A DNA stretch of 64,000 nucleotides from Ruminococcus sp. (GTDB lineage: Bacteria; Bacillota; Clostridia; Oscillospirales; Acutalibacteraceae), in NCBI GenBank assembly GCA_017458845.1, contig JAFSZY010000036.1:17309-81308 (forward strand), read 5' to 3'. Positions 26,675 to 35,851 of the stretch are shown one piece after another. The notes under the pieces are model-generated. The model saw only the letters and a list, made by a program, of their open reading frames with translations, was not told the origin of the DNA and did not search any database. Position 1 is the stretch's first letter, and each line of letters opens with the position of its first letter. The position numbers and the translations under genes were made by a program.

Positions 26675-26703
26675 TTGAATAAAAATTCTGTTTAGATTAT
26701 AAT
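26675..26703 (+). promoter_or_regulatory. Promoter of the alr-polA unit
   Basis: TTGAAT (26675-26680), 17-bp spacer, TATAAT (26698-26703). Direct repeats of GATTATTATG follow at 26711-26730. Confidence 0.75.
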
Positions 26704-26756
26704 ATAATAAGATTATTATGGATTATTATGTATAACTATGTTTGGAAGGCGAATTT

Positions 26757-27932
26757 ATGGATATTGTAAGGCGTACATGGTGTGAGATTTCACTCGACAA
26801 CGCCCGTGAAAACTTTAAGCTGATTAAAAGCAAAACAAACGGCAAAAAGCTCTGCTGCGTTGTAAAAGCCGACGGCTACGGTCACGGCGCGGCTGCGCTC
26901 GCTTCGCTGTACGAGAGTATGGGAGCGGACTACCTGGCTGTCAGCAATATTGATGAAGCCAAGCAGCTCAGAGACAGCGGGATAAAACTGCCGATTCTCA
27001 TTCTCGGCTATACTCCCGCTGAGAACGCCCGCGAGCTTTTTGAGCTGAATATCACCCAGACGGTCTATTCGCTCGATTACGCCAAGCTTCTCAGCGAAAA
27101 GTGCGAAAAGTACAACATTGAAATAAAAATCCATATAAAAGCAGACACGGGTATGAGCCGCATAGGCTTTATGTGTCAAGAGTTCCCCAGAGACAATACT
27201 TCCATAAAAGAAATAAAAGAAGCCTGTTCACTTAAGGGCTTAATTCCCGAGGGCATTTTTACGCACTTCTGCGTTTCGGACAGCGGCGCAGAGGGAAAAG
27301 AGTTTACCGACAGGCAGTTTGATAATTTCGAATACACGATTAATTCTTTAAAAGAAAATAACGTTGAGTTTGAAATAGCTCACTGCTCAAACTCGGGAGC
27401 TATCCTCGATTATCCCCAAACCTATTGCAATATGGTAAGAGCGGGTATCATCCTTTACGGACTGAAGCCCTCGCCGATTTGCGGAATTGACGCGGGACTT
27501 AAACCTGTTATGTCTATGAAAACCGTAATAGCGCATACTAAAATTATCGAGAAGGGCGCAACGGTATCTTACGGCAGAACTTTTACGGCTGACAGGAAAC
27601 TCAAAGTTGCTACAGTCCCCGTGGGTTACGCCGACGGTTTTATCCGCGCGTACTCAAAGGACGGATATATGATGGTCGGTGATAAAAAGGCTCCGATTAT
27701 CGGAAGAATTTGTATGGACCAGACAATGCTCGACATTACTGACATCCCCGAAGTCAAAATCGGCGACGAGGTGCTTGTGTTCGGCACGGGAGAGAACGGC
27801 GAGCGTACCGCGGACGATTTGGCGGAGTGCGCCGACACCATCAACTATGAGGTTGTGTGCGACGTCTCCAAGCGTGTGCCGAGGTTCTTTGTCCGTCACG
27901 AGAAAATTACGGAAGTGATGTATAAGATATGA
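26757..27932 (+). CDS. alr: Alanine racemase
   Basis: A 391-residue PLP enzyme making D-alanine for the wall. The PLP-lysine block VVKADGYGHGAAAL is near residue 35, and the catalytic tyrosine block VSYGRTFTADR near 262. Start ATG 26757 has GGAAGGCG upstream; an in-frame TTG at 26742 is rejected. Its stop overlaps the polA start (ATGA at 27929-27932), so the two are translationally coupled. Confidence 0.97.
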   Translation: MDIVRRTWCEISLDNARENFKLIKSKTNGKKLCCVVKADGYGHGAAALASLYESMGADYLAVSNIDEAKQLRDSGIKLPILILGYTPAENARELFELNITQTVYSLDYAKLLSEKCEKYNIEIKIHIKADTGMSRIGFMCQEFPRDNTSIKEIKEACSLKGLIPEGIFTHFCVSDSGAEGKEFTDRQFDNFEYTINSLKENNVEFEIAHCSNSGAILDYPQTYCNMVRAGIILYGLKPSPICGIDAGLKPVMSMKTVIAHTKIIEKGATVSYGRTFTADRKLKVATVPVGYADGFIRAYSKDGYMMVGDKKAPIIGRICMDQTMLDITDIPEVKIGDEVLVFGTGENGERTADDLAECADTINYEVVCDVSKRVPRFFVRHEKITEVMYKI

Positions 27933-30469
27933 CTTTTTTGGTTGTTGATGGAAACAGTATACTCAACAGAGCTTTTTACGGAATCCGTCCGCTCAGCACA
28001 AAGAGCGGTCAGCCTACCAACGCCATTTACGGCTTCCTTACAATGCTCGAAAAAATAAAATCCGACACTAACCCCGACCGTGTGGCGATAGCCTTTGACC
28101 TCAAAGCCCCGACATTCCGCCACAAGGCTTACGACGGCTACAAGGCTAACCGCAAGGGTATGCCCGAGGAGCTGGCGGCTCAGCTTGACCCCCTCAAAAA
28201 GCTGCTCACACTGCTCGGATATAAGATGGTTACCTGCGAGGGTTACGAGGCTGACGATATCCTGGGCACGCTCTCACTTGCGGCTCAGTCGGGCGGAAAC
28301 AAGTGCTTTATCGCTACGGGTGACCGCGACTCGCTCCAGCTTGTTGACGAGAATATCACTGTTGATTTGGCGACCAACAAGTCAAATATTTTCTATACGC
28401 CCGAAAAGGTTATGGAGGACTACAGCGTCACTCCCGCTCAGCTCATTGACGTTAAAGCCATTCAGGGCGACAGCTCAGACTGTATACCGGGTGTGGCGGG
28501 TATCGGCCCCAAGGGCGCTACCGAGCTGATTTCGCGCTTTAACAATCTCGACTACGTTTACGATAATATAGATACAATTGATATTAAGGAAGGTATGAGG
28601 AGCAAGCTCAAAGCCTCAAAGGACAACGCCTATCTCAGCCGTATGCTCGGCGAGATTAAGCGGGATATTCCCGTAGACACCGACCTCGACAGTTACAAGG
28701 TTGAAATGAAGGACAGGGAAGAGGCAATCCGCTTTATGGGTTCGCTTGAGCTATTCAAGCTCATTGACCAGATGAAGCTGCGCGAGGAAGAACCTATCCT
28801 TACGGATGAAAGCAAAGAAAAGAAATATATTTCTGTAAAAGAAATAAAAGATTATTCCGAAAAAGAATTATATTTCATCGCTGAGTTTGAGCCGGACGGA
28901 ATTTCGCTGATAATTTCAGGCGAAGATGAAGTTTTAATTCTAAAAGAGAAAAATACAATTGACGAACTGCTGAGGGATGACAAGGTCGCAAAGTATACCT
29001 TTGACTCAAAACCGCTGTTCGCTTACGCCGACAAAGAGGGCTTTGAGATAAAGAACCTCAAGACAGACTTACTGTTGGCGGCATATCTGTTGCAGCCGTC
29101 GTCCTCAAAATACGGACTTGACAATCTTTCAATCTCCTACGGATTGAAACTTCCGATAGTTGATAATTCCGATAAAGAATTATATTCATCAGTTTTCCTT
29201 ATGCCTCAGCTTTGCGAAAAGCTCCTTAATGACGTTGAGGAAAAGGAAATGACAAGCCTGCTCAACGACATTGAGATTCCGCTCGCCAATGTGCTCGCGA
29301 AGATGGAGAACGTCGGCTTTTCGGTTGACAAGCAGGGCATAGCCGACTACGGCGAAATGCTCGGCGCTCAGATTAAGAACCTCGAGAGAGATATATATAA
29401 CGAGGTGGGATACGAGTTCAACATCAACTCGCCCAAACAGCTCGGCGTCGCACTGTTTGAGGAGCTGGGACTGCCCGCCAAGAAGAAAACAAAGAGCGGC
29501 TATTCCACAAACGCCGAGGTGCTGGAGAGTCTGAGGTATTCCTATCCCGTTGTTGAGATGGTTCTCAGCTACCGCACTCTCGCAAAGCTCAAGTCCACCT
29601 ATTGCGACGGACTCTTAAAGGTTATCGGAGAGGACGGACGTATTCACTCCAGCTTTAACCAGACTGAAACCCGCACGGGGCGCATAAGCTCCACCGAGCC
29701 TAACCTCCAGAACATTCCCGTCCGCACCGAGCTCGGCAGAGAGATGAGAAAGTTCTTTACCGCGGCGGAGGGTTGTGTGCTCGTTGACGCCGACTACAGC
29801 CAGATTGAGCTGAGGGTTCTCGCTCATCTTTCGGGCGATGAGAATATGATTAATGCGTTCAAAAATAACGACGATATCCACGCGATTACCGCTTCCCAGG
29901 TTTTCAATATGCCGCTCGATATGGTAACGTCTCAGATGCGTTCCCGCGCAAAGGCTGTCAACTTCGGCATAGTTTACGGAATAGGAGCGTTTTCGCTCGG
30001 GAAAGATATCAAGGTAAGCACAAAAGAGGCTTCAAATTATATAAAGTCATACCTTGCTCATTACAGCGGTATCGACAGCTATATGAAAAACGTTGTCGAG
30101 AGCGCCAAGAAAAAGGGATACGCTGTTACGATGTTCGGACGCAGGCGCTATCTGCCTGAGCTTACGACAGACAACTTCAACACGAGAGCTTTCGGCGAGC
30201 GTGTAGCGCGCAATATGCCCATTCAGGGTACTGCCGCCGATATCATCAAAATCGCTATGGTGAATGTTGATAAACGCATCAAAGCCGAAGGACTCAGCGC
30301 AAGGTTGATTTTGCAGGTTCACGATGAGCTGATTGTAGAGGCTCCGTCGTTTGAGGCGCTTCAGGTTGCTCTAATTCTTCAGGAGGAGATGGAGAAGGCG
30401 GTCGAGTTAAAAGTTCCGTTGGTCGCCGAGGCGAGTATGGGCGAGACCTGGTACGACGCGAAAGGTTAA
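27929..30469 (+). CDS. polA: DNA polymerase I
   Basis: An 846-residue repair and Okazaki-fragment polymerase. Residues 1-290 form the 5'-3' exonuclease (VDGNSILNRAFYG, GYEADDILGTL, GDSSDCIPGVAGIGPKGA). The middle, about 300-470, matches the 3'-5' exonuclease fold, but the catalytic acidic motifs are not obvious, as in several Firmicute Pol I enzymes. Polymerase motifs are DADYSQIELRVLAH (A), RSRAKAVNFGIVYG (O-helix) and QVHDELIVEAP (C). Overlaps alr by 4 bp. Confidence 0.97.
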   Translation: MTFLVVDGNSILNRAFYGIRPLSTKSGQPTNAIYGFLTMLEKIKSDTNPDRVAIAFDLKAPTFRHKAYDGYKANRKGMPEELAAQLDPLKKLLTLLGYKMVTCEGYEADDILGTLSLAAQSGGNKCFIATGDRDSLQLVDENITVDLATNKSNIFYTPEKVMEDYSVTPAQLIDVKAIQGDSSDCIPGVAGIGPKGATELISRFNNLDYVYDNIDTIDIKEGMRSKLKASKDNAYLSRMLGEIKRDIPVDTDLDSYKVEMKDREEAIRFMGSLELFKLIDQMKLREEEPILTDESKEKKYISVKEIKDYSEKELYFIAEFEPDGISLIISGEDEVLILKEKNTIDELLRDDKVAKYTFDSKPLFAYADKEGFEIKNLKTDLLLAAYLLQPSSSKYGLDNLSISYGLKLPIVDNSDKELYSSVFLMPQLCEKLLNDVEEKEMTSLLNDIEIPLANVLAKMENVGFSVDKQGIADYGEMLGAQIKNLERDIYNEVGYEFNINSPKQLGVALFEELGLPAKKKTKSGYSTNAEVLESLRYSYPVVEMVLSYRTLAKLKSTYCDGLLKVIGEDGRIHSSFNQTETRTGRISSTEPNLQNIPVRTELGREMRKFFTAAEGCVLVDADYSQIELRVLAHLSGDENMINAFKNNDDIHAITASQVFNMPLDMVTSQMRSRAKAVNFGIVYGIGAFSLGKDIKVSTKEASNYIKSYLAHYSGIDSYMKNVVESAKKKGYAVTMFGRRRYLPELTTDNFNTRAFGERVARNMPIQGTAADIIKIAMVNVDKRIKAEGLSARLILQVHDELIVEAPSFEALQVALILQEEMEKAVELKVPLVAEASMGETWYDAKG

Positions 30470-30508
30470 TTCAATTCGCAATTCGAAATGCGCAATTCGC
30501 AATTAAAA
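30470..30508. repeat. Short degenerate AATTCGCAATTCG repeats
   Basis: Units of the type AATTCGCAATTCGAAATGCG lie between polA and the phosphatase gene. Related strings occur at 14124-14155, 15316-15345 and 46255-46280. Confidence 0.6.
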
Positions 30509-30520
30509 GAAGGTATAGAT

Positions 30521-30949
30521 ATGAAAAATGTATTGTTTGTATGCACAGGCAACACCTGCCGCAGTCCTATGGCGCAGGGAATCTGTGAAAAAATCTGCTT
30601 TGACGAGCGTTTACCCGTAAGGGTTGACAGCGCGGGACTCTCCGTGAAGCAGGGTGAACCCGCCACCGAGAACGCCGTAGTCGCCTGCCGTGAAATCGGC
30701 GTGGATATCTCAAGACACAGAGCCACGGATGTACGCACGCTTGACCTCAGTTCTTACGACGCGGTTTACACAATGTCACAGCGTCACAAGAACGCTCTGA
30801 TTGCTCTGGGAGCCAACCCGTACAAAATCTGGGTTCTCGCTACCGAGGAGGGTGGTATCCCCGACCCCTACGGCGGAGATTTGGATATTTACCGCGAGTG
30901 CAGGAACGCGTTGCGCGAGGCTGTTGAAATTTCTATAAACGAATTATGA
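30521..30949 (+). CDS. Low-molecular-weight protein phosphatase (YwlE-like, probable arginine phosphatase)
   Basis: A 142-residue phosphatase. The P-loop is FVCTGNTCRSPMAQG with the catalytic Cys at about residue 7, and the general acid loop is DPYGGDLDIYRECR. The threonine in CTGNTCRS, where tyrosine phosphatases usually have isoleucine, matches B. subtilis YwlE, in which it confers phosphoarginine specificity; that inference is by analogy. Start ATG 30521 is preferred over an ATG in the repeats at 30488. The next gene overlaps it by ATGA. Confidence 0.87.
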   Translation: MKNVLFVCTGNTCRSPMAQGICEKICFDERLPVRVDSAGLSVKQGEPATENAVVACREIGVDISRHRATDVRTLDLSSYDAVYTMSQRHKNALIALGANPYKIWVLATEEGGIPDPYGGDLDIYRECRNALREAVEISINEL

Positions 30950-31392
30950 TAATCAGAGAACTCAAGGCAACCGAAGTCCCCGCCATAGCCCGAATAGAGG
31001 AAAAATGCTTCTCAAACCCGTGGTCAAAGGATAGTATCAAAAGCTCCTTTGCGAATAAGGCGAATCGCTTTTATGTTGCCGAAAAGGACGGCGTGATTGT
31101 CGGGTATATGGGACTTAGCATAAGTGTTGACGAGGGTTATATTCTCAACGTCGCCACGCTCCCCGAGTACAGACGGCAGGGGATAGCGAAAGCCTTGATA
31201 AATCACATTATTAATATGTATAGTGAAAAGCTGAAGTTTATAACCCTGGAAGTCAGACCGTCAAACACAGCGGCGTTAAAGCTTTATGAGGGCTTCGGCT
31301 TTGAGCAGGTCGGCGAGCGTAAAAACTATTACAGCAATCCGGCCGAGAACGCGGTGTTGTTGACACTGTTTTTTAGTAAGGAAAATATATGA
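30946..31392 (+). CDS. rimI: Ribosomal-protein-alanine N-acetyltransferase
   Basis: A 148-residue GNAT enzyme with the acetyl-CoA loop VATLPEYRRQGIAKALI and the C-terminal TLEVRPSNTAALKLYEGFGFEQVGERKNYY, characteristic of RimI. It is followed by tsaD with a 4-bp overlap, the frequent rimI-tsaD order (tsaB, also common here, is absent). The exact acetylation target is not visible. Confidence 0.93.
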   Translation: MIIRELKATEVPAIARIEEKCFSNPWSKDSIKSSFANKANRFYVAEKDGVIVGYMGLSISVDEGYILNVATLPEYRRQGIAKALINHIINMYSEKLKFITLEVRPSNTAALKLYEGFGFEQVGERKNYYSNPAENAVLLTLFFSKENI

Positions 31393-32399
31393 AAATATTA
31401 TCAATCGAAACTTCCTGTGACGAGACCGCCGCGGCGGTTGTCGAGGACGGACGAGAGGTTCTCAGCTCCGTCATCGCCTCACAGGTTGAGGAGCACAAGC
31501 TCTACGGCGGGGTTGTCCCCGAAATTGCTTCACGCAGACACGCGGAGGCTATTGTTCCCGTAGTTCAAAAGGCTCTTGACGACGCAAAACTGAATATGGA
31601 CGATATCGACGCCATAGCCGTAACCCACGCTCCCGGGCTTATCGGAGCGTTGCTGGTTGGCGTGAATTTTGCCAAAGGGCTGTCGCTTTCCACAGGAAAG
31701 CCGCTCGTGCCAACCCATCATCTGAGGAGTCATATCGCTTCCAATTATATTTCACATAAAGAATTAAAACCTCCGTTTATGTGCCTTGTGGTCAGCGGAG
31801 GACACAGCCATATCGTTATGGTTGAGGACTATACAAAAATGAAAGTTATCGGCAGAACTCGTGACGACGCCGCGGGCGAAGCGTTTGATAAAGCCGCGCG
31901 TACTATGGGTATGCCTTACCCCGGCGGCATTGAAATGGACAAAATCGCCGAGTTCGGCAACCCCGACGCCTTTGAGTTTCCGCGTCCCGTTGTGCGCGAC
32001 GCTCCCTATGACTTCAGCTTTTCGGGGCTCAAGACCTGTGTGATTAACCTCATACATAATATGGAACAGAGGGGAGAGGAAATCCCCCGCGAGGACATCT
32101 GCGCCAGTTTCCGCAGCGCGGTGGTTGAGCTTCTTGTTTCCAATACCATGAAAGCGTGCGAGGATTACGGTGTCAATACGCTTGTAGTAGCGGGCGGAGT
32201 TTCTGCTAACTCTCTACTTAGGAAACGCCTCGGCGGAGAGAGCCAAAAGCGCGGGATTAATTTCTTTAAACCTGACAAAAGCGTCTGCACCGACAACGCC
32301 GCTATGGTGGGCTCACAGGGGTACTATGAATATCTCAGCGGCAATATTGCCGATTTGAGCCTGAACGCCGCGGCGACTTTGCCGATAGATTACAGATAA
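31389..32399 (+). CDS. tsaD: tRNA N6-adenosine threonylcarbamoyltransferase
   Basis: A 336-residue enzyme of t6A37 synthesis on ANN-decoding tRNAs. The opening ILSIETSCDETAAAVVEDG is canonical. The metal-binding His pair is in THHLRSHIASN (about 106-116), and the substrate blocks VSGGHSH and AGGVSANSLLRKRL are present. Length matches bacterial TsaD. Overlaps rimI by 4 bp. Confidence 0.97.
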   Translation: MKILSIETSCDETAAAVVEDGREVLSSVIASQVEEHKLYGGVVPEIASRRHAEAIVPVVQKALDDAKLNMDDIDAIAVTHAPGLIGALLVGVNFAKGLSLSTGKPLVPTHHLRSHIASNYISHKELKPPFMCLVVSGGHSHIVMVEDYTKMKVIGRTRDDAAGEAFDKAARTMGMPYPGGIEMDKIAEFGNPDAFEFPRPVVRDAPYDFSFSGLKTCVINLIHNMEQRGEEIPREDICASFRSAVVELLVSNTMKACEDYGVNTLVVAGGVSANSLLRKRLGGESQKRGINFFKPDKSVCTDNAAMVGSQGYYEYLSGNIADLSLNAAATLPIDYR

Positions 32400-32413
32400 A
32401 CGAGGATTTATAT

Positions 32414-33709
32414 TTGAATAAAAGAATTATAACGCTTTTTCTCGCGGCGATAGTTGTGCTGTTCAGCTCCTGTATGGACTTCACTACAACTGTTTCAGAA
32501 ACTATCCCGAAGAAAAACACAAACAAGAGCAACAGCATCAAAATCAATAAGAAAAAGATAGACGAGGACATTGTCCTGTCTCCGTATTATGAGCCTGTGG
32601 AGCTCGATACGGGTTACAACTGCCTCGATACCAATGACGAAAAACGCTTGTACAACGGCATTGTCGAGCACGCCGCCGACTATGACGACGGTACCAAGGA
32701 CAGCGACGGCAACTATGTAATTACGACCTTTACACTCGACAATTGTTCTTTGACCTCAAAGGAAGTGTCCAAGGTTTTCTTCGCGATTGAGCTCGACAAG
32801 CCCGACTTTTTTTGGCTTGCCAACCCCTATTCGTACAGTGTGGTTGAAAACAGCTTTTCGCTTACAATCAGCTCGCCCTTTACATATGAGCAGTATGAAA
32901 AGCGCAGAGGTCAGCTCAACTCGGTAATAAACTCCGTACTAAAGGGTCTCAAGCCGAAAATGAGCGAGCTTGAACGCGAGCTTTACATTCACGATTATCT
33001 GGTTAAAAACTGTGTATATAAGGACAAAGCCGACGATAATGACAACCGCTATACAATCTACGGCTGCCTTGTGGAACAGAGCGCCGTATGCGAGGGCTAT
33101 AAAAACGCATTCCAGCAGCTTCTCGCGTATTGCGGAATCAAATCCTACGGCATAAGCGGTTCGCTCGACAACAGCGAAAACATTGACCACGTATGGAACG
33201 CCGTGCGTATTGACGGCGAGTATTACCACACAGACGTAACTTGGGATGACGCCGAGGATATGGTGATGTACGATTATTTTAATCTTACAACCAAACAGAT
33301 AAAGCGCACACACTCCATAGCGGAAATGTTCGACGATATTCCTGATTCAACTGATTTCAGCGGAGACACAGTCAAAAGCTATAATCTGATTGTCCCCGAT
33401 TGTACATCCGATAAATATAATTATTACAAGTACTTCGGCTCAAAAATCCAAAGTATGGCTGACAATACTCTCGCCGAGGACCTTGCGAAAGCCGCCGAAA
33501 GACACGATGACTTCTTTTATATCTCGGTGGGCAAAAAGCTCAACTATACAACAACCTACGACCAGCTGTTTTCCGACGACATTTTTCTGTTCGCGGGATA
33601 TATCGACGACGCTAACTCAATACTCGGCTCCGATGTGCTTCAGACTTCGGTTTCGGTTTTAAAGCGTAAATGGCTAAGGGCAATCATAGTCGCGCTTAAA
33701 TACAATTAA
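32414..33709 (+). CDS. Transglutaminase-like lipoprotein
   Basis: A 431-residue exported protein. The start is a TTG at 32414 with GAGG 9 bp upstream. Residues 3-19 are hydrophobic and end in FSSC, a plausible lipobox with Cys at 20. The transglutaminase-like triad is visible in order: Cys in SAVCEGYKNAFQQLL, His in IDHVWNAVRIDGEYYH and Asp in TDVTWDDAED (about residues 235-285). Such domains in Firmicutes are often peptidases or protein-modifying enzymes at the surface. It lies between tsaD and pyrK with short gaps, so co-transcription is likely. Confidence 0.85.
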   Translation: MNKRIITLFLAAIVVLFSSCMDFTTTVSETIPKKNTNKSNSIKINKKKIDEDIVLSPYYEPVELDTGYNCLDTNDEKRLYNGIVEHAADYDDGTKDSDGNYVITTFTLDNCSLTSKEVSKVFFAIELDKPDFFWLANPYSYSVVENSFSLTISSPFTYEQYEKRRGQLNSVINSVLKGLKPKMSELERELYIHDYLVKNCVYKDKADDNDNRYTIYGCLVEQSAVCEGYKNAFQQLLAYCGIKSYGISGSLDNSENIDHVWNAVRIDGEYYHTDVTWDDAEDMVMYDYFNLTTKQIKRTHSIAEMFDDIPDSTDFSGDTVKSYNLIVPDCTSDKYNYYKYFGSKIQSMADNTLAEDLAKAAERHDDFFYISVGKKLNYTTTYDQLFSDDIFLFAGYIDDANSILGSDVLQTSVSVLKRKWLRAIIVALKYN

Positions 33710-33720
33710 GAGGAAGATAA

Positions 33721-34476
33721 ATGAGCTACGATACACAAATTTTTAAACTGCTTGAAAACAAAAGAATAGCCGACGGAGTTTTCTCGTGGACTGTTGAGAA
33801 CAGCGAGCTTCCCGCTCTCGCCGAGTGCGGTCAGTTTGTGAACATCAAAGTCCCCGGGCGCACGCTCAGGAGACCTATCTCCATTTGTGACAGGGACGAC
33901 GATACCCTGCGTCTTGTGTTCCAGGTCAAGGGCGAGGGCACAAGAATTATGTCCGAGATGAGAGTGGGAACCGAGGTGGAAATCCTCGCGCCCTTGGGTC
34001 ACGGGTTTGAAATCCAAAAAGCCCAGAGATACTGCTTTGTGGGCGGCGGCATCGGCGTTCCTCCGCTTCTCTTCGCCGCCAAACAGACCGAGAACCCGCT
34101 TGTAATCACAGGCTTCAGAAGCAAGAATCTTGTGATACTACAGGATGAATTCAAGGAAATCGGCAGCGAGCTTTACCTCACTACCGACGACGGCACCGAC
34201 GGAATCCACGGCTTTGTTACCGACGTACTCAAAGAGCATATCGGCGAGGTCGACGGGGTTTGCGCCTGCGGACCTATTCCGATGCTGAAAGCTGTCGCCG
34301 CTGTATGCAAGGATAAAGTGAGATGTCAGGTTTCTCTTGAGGAAAGAATGGGCTGCGGTATAGGCGCGTGCCTTGTGTGCTCCTGCAAAACCAAGGTCGG
34401 CGATGAAAAAGTTATGACCCAGGTGTGCAGACGCGGACCTGTATATGACGCTGAGGAGGTGTTCTTCGGTGGCTGA
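33721..34476 (+). CDS. pyrK: Dihydroorotate dehydrogenase electron-transfer subunit
   Basis: A 251-residue flavo-Fe-S protein that passes electrons from class 1B dihydroorotate dehydrogenase to NAD+. The FAD-binding part (GRTLRRPISICDRD) and the NAD part (VGGGIGVPPLLFAAK) precede the 2Fe-2S cysteines in CQVSLEERMGCGIGACLVCSC...QVCRRGPVY. The pyrD start overlaps its end by 8 bp. Confidence 0.96.
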   Translation: MSYDTQIFKLLENKRIADGVFSWTVENSELPALAECGQFVNIKVPGRTLRRPISICDRDDDTLRLVFQVKGEGTRIMSEMRVGTEVEILAPLGHGFEIQKAQRYCFVGGGIGVPPLLFAAKQTENPLVITGFRSKNLVILQDEFKEIGSELYLTTDDGTDGIHGFVTDVLKEHIGEVDGVCACGPIPMLKAVAAVCKDKVRCQVSLEERMGCGIGACLVCSCKTKVGDEKVMTQVCRRGPVYDAEEVFFGG

Positions 34477-35380
34477 TTTGAGCGTAAAAATCTGTGGCGT
34501 GGAATTTAAAAATCCGATTATAGCCGCGTCGGGGACTTTTGGTTTCGGCAGGGAGTTTTCCGAGCTATATCCGCTGTCAAATCTCGGCGGAGTTTCGAGC
34601 AAGGGAATTACTCTTGAGCCCCGCGACGGCAATCCTACTCCGCGTATAGCCGAGTGTGAAAGCGGTATTCTCAACGCCGTGGGACTCCAAAACCCGGGAG
34701 TAGATCATTTTATAGAATATGACCTTGACTGGCTCAAGGCTCAGGACACTGTCGTTATCGCGAACATCGCGGGCAATACCGCCGAGGACTACTGCGCTAT
34801 GGCGGACAAGCTCAGCGCGTCGTCAGTGGATATGATTGAGCTCAACATCAGCTGTCCCAACGTCAAGTGCGGGGGAGTGCAGTTTGGAACACAGCCCGAC
34901 TCGGTAGCTTCAATCACAAGCGAGGTAAAAAAGCATTGCAAAAAACCTCTGATAGTTAAGCTCAGCCCCAATGTAAAGGACATAGCCGAAATCGCGCGCG
35001 CGGCTGAAAGCGCGGGAGCGGACGCTCTGTCTATGATTAACACACTCACGGGTATGCGTATTGATATCAATACAGCCCGACCGATTATACATAACAACAC
35101 GGGAGGAATGAGCGGCCCCGCGATTTTCCCCGTAGCGGTTCGTATGATATGGCAGGCTTCAAACGCAGTAAAAATCCCCATTATAGGAATGGGCGGTATT
35201 TCAAAGTGGCAGGACGCTGTCGAAATGCTTATGGCGGGAGCTTCCGCTTTACAGGTCGGTACAGCCTTGTTTAACGACCCGTACGCTCCGATTAAGATAA
35301 ACAACGGCTTGAATGATTTTATGGATGAGAACGGTTATAATTCTATAAACGAATTAACAGGAATAGTTAAACCGTATTAA
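34469..35380 (+). CDS. pyrD: Dihydroorotate dehydrogenase, catalytic subunit (class 1B)
   Basis: A 303-residue FMN enzyme of pyrimidine synthesis. The opening ADLSVKICGVEFKNPIIAASGTFGFGREF is typical of class 1B. ELNISCPNVKCGG is the catalytic-loop region, and GMGGISKWQDAVEMLMAGASALQVGTA is the FMN phosphate site. Start GTG 34469 has GAGGAGGT 8 bp upstream; the frame is open earlier. Pairs with pyrK. Confidence 0.97.
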   Translation: MADLSVKICGVEFKNPIIAASGTFGFGREFSELYPLSNLGGVSSKGITLEPRDGNPTPRIAECESGILNAVGLQNPGVDHFIEYDLDWLKAQDTVVIANIAGNTAEDYCAMADKLSASSVDMIELNISCPNVKCGGVQFGTQPDSVASITSEVKKHCKKPLIVKLSPNVKDIAEIARAAESAGADALSMINTLTGMRIDINTARPIIHNNTGGMSGPAIFPVAVRMIWQASNAVKIPIIGMGGISKWQDAVEMLMAGASALQVGTALFNDPYAPIKINNGLNDFMDENGYNSINELTGIVKPY

Positions 35381-35392
35381 AAGGAAAACGAT

Positions 35393-35812
35393 ATGATAAT
35401 TTTATCAGTTGATTTAGGAAAAGCGCGCACAGGTCTTGCGATTTCGGATATTACCGAAACACTGGCGTCGCCGCTCGCGCAGATTAGCGAGAAAAATCCC
35501 GCACTTCTGCTCGATAAGGTCGCCAATGTAGCTTTGGCGCGCGGGGTAGATTTGATAGTTGTGGGACTACCGAAGAATATGGACGGCACAGAGGGAGAGT
35601 CCGCGAATTACGCGCGCGACTTTGCCTCCAAGCTAAAGGAAAAAACAGGGATAATCGTCCGTTTGCAGGATGAGAGAGGTACAACCATCACTGCGCACAA
35701 TTACCTCAACGCGACAAATACCCGCGGATTCAAACGAAAGAGCGTTGTGGATTCCGTGGCGGCTACAATAATTCTGCAAAACTATCTTGACTCAAATAAT
35801 CCAAAGAAATAA
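35393..35812 (+). CDS. ruvX: Putative pre-16S rRNA nuclease / Holliday junction resolvase-like YqgF
   Basis: A 139-residue RNase H-fold protein. VDLGKARTGLAISDI contains the first catalytic Asp, GLPKNMDGTEG is the family signature, and RLQDERGTTITAHN holds the second acidic pair. In E. coli YqgF processes the 5' end of 16S rRNA. It lies 12 bp after pyrD with AAAAGGAAAACG as RBS. Confidence 0.94.
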   Translation: MIILSVDLGKARTGLAISDITETLASPLAQISEKNPALLLDKVANVALARGVDLIVVGLPKNMDGTEGESANYARDFASKLKEKTGIIVRLQDERGTTITAHNYLNATNTRGFKRKSVVDSVAATIILQNYLDSNNPKK

Positions 35813-35815
35813 ATA
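35787..35815 (+). promoter_or_regulatory. Possible promoter for the amylase pair
   Basis: TTGACT (35787-35792), 17-bp spacer, TAAATA (35810-35815), overlapping the end of ruvX and 36 bp before the amylase ATG. The -10 is weak. Confidence 0.4.
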
Positions 35816-35851
35816 ATTTGTTTTGAAATAAACTTGAAAGGATGGATTTTT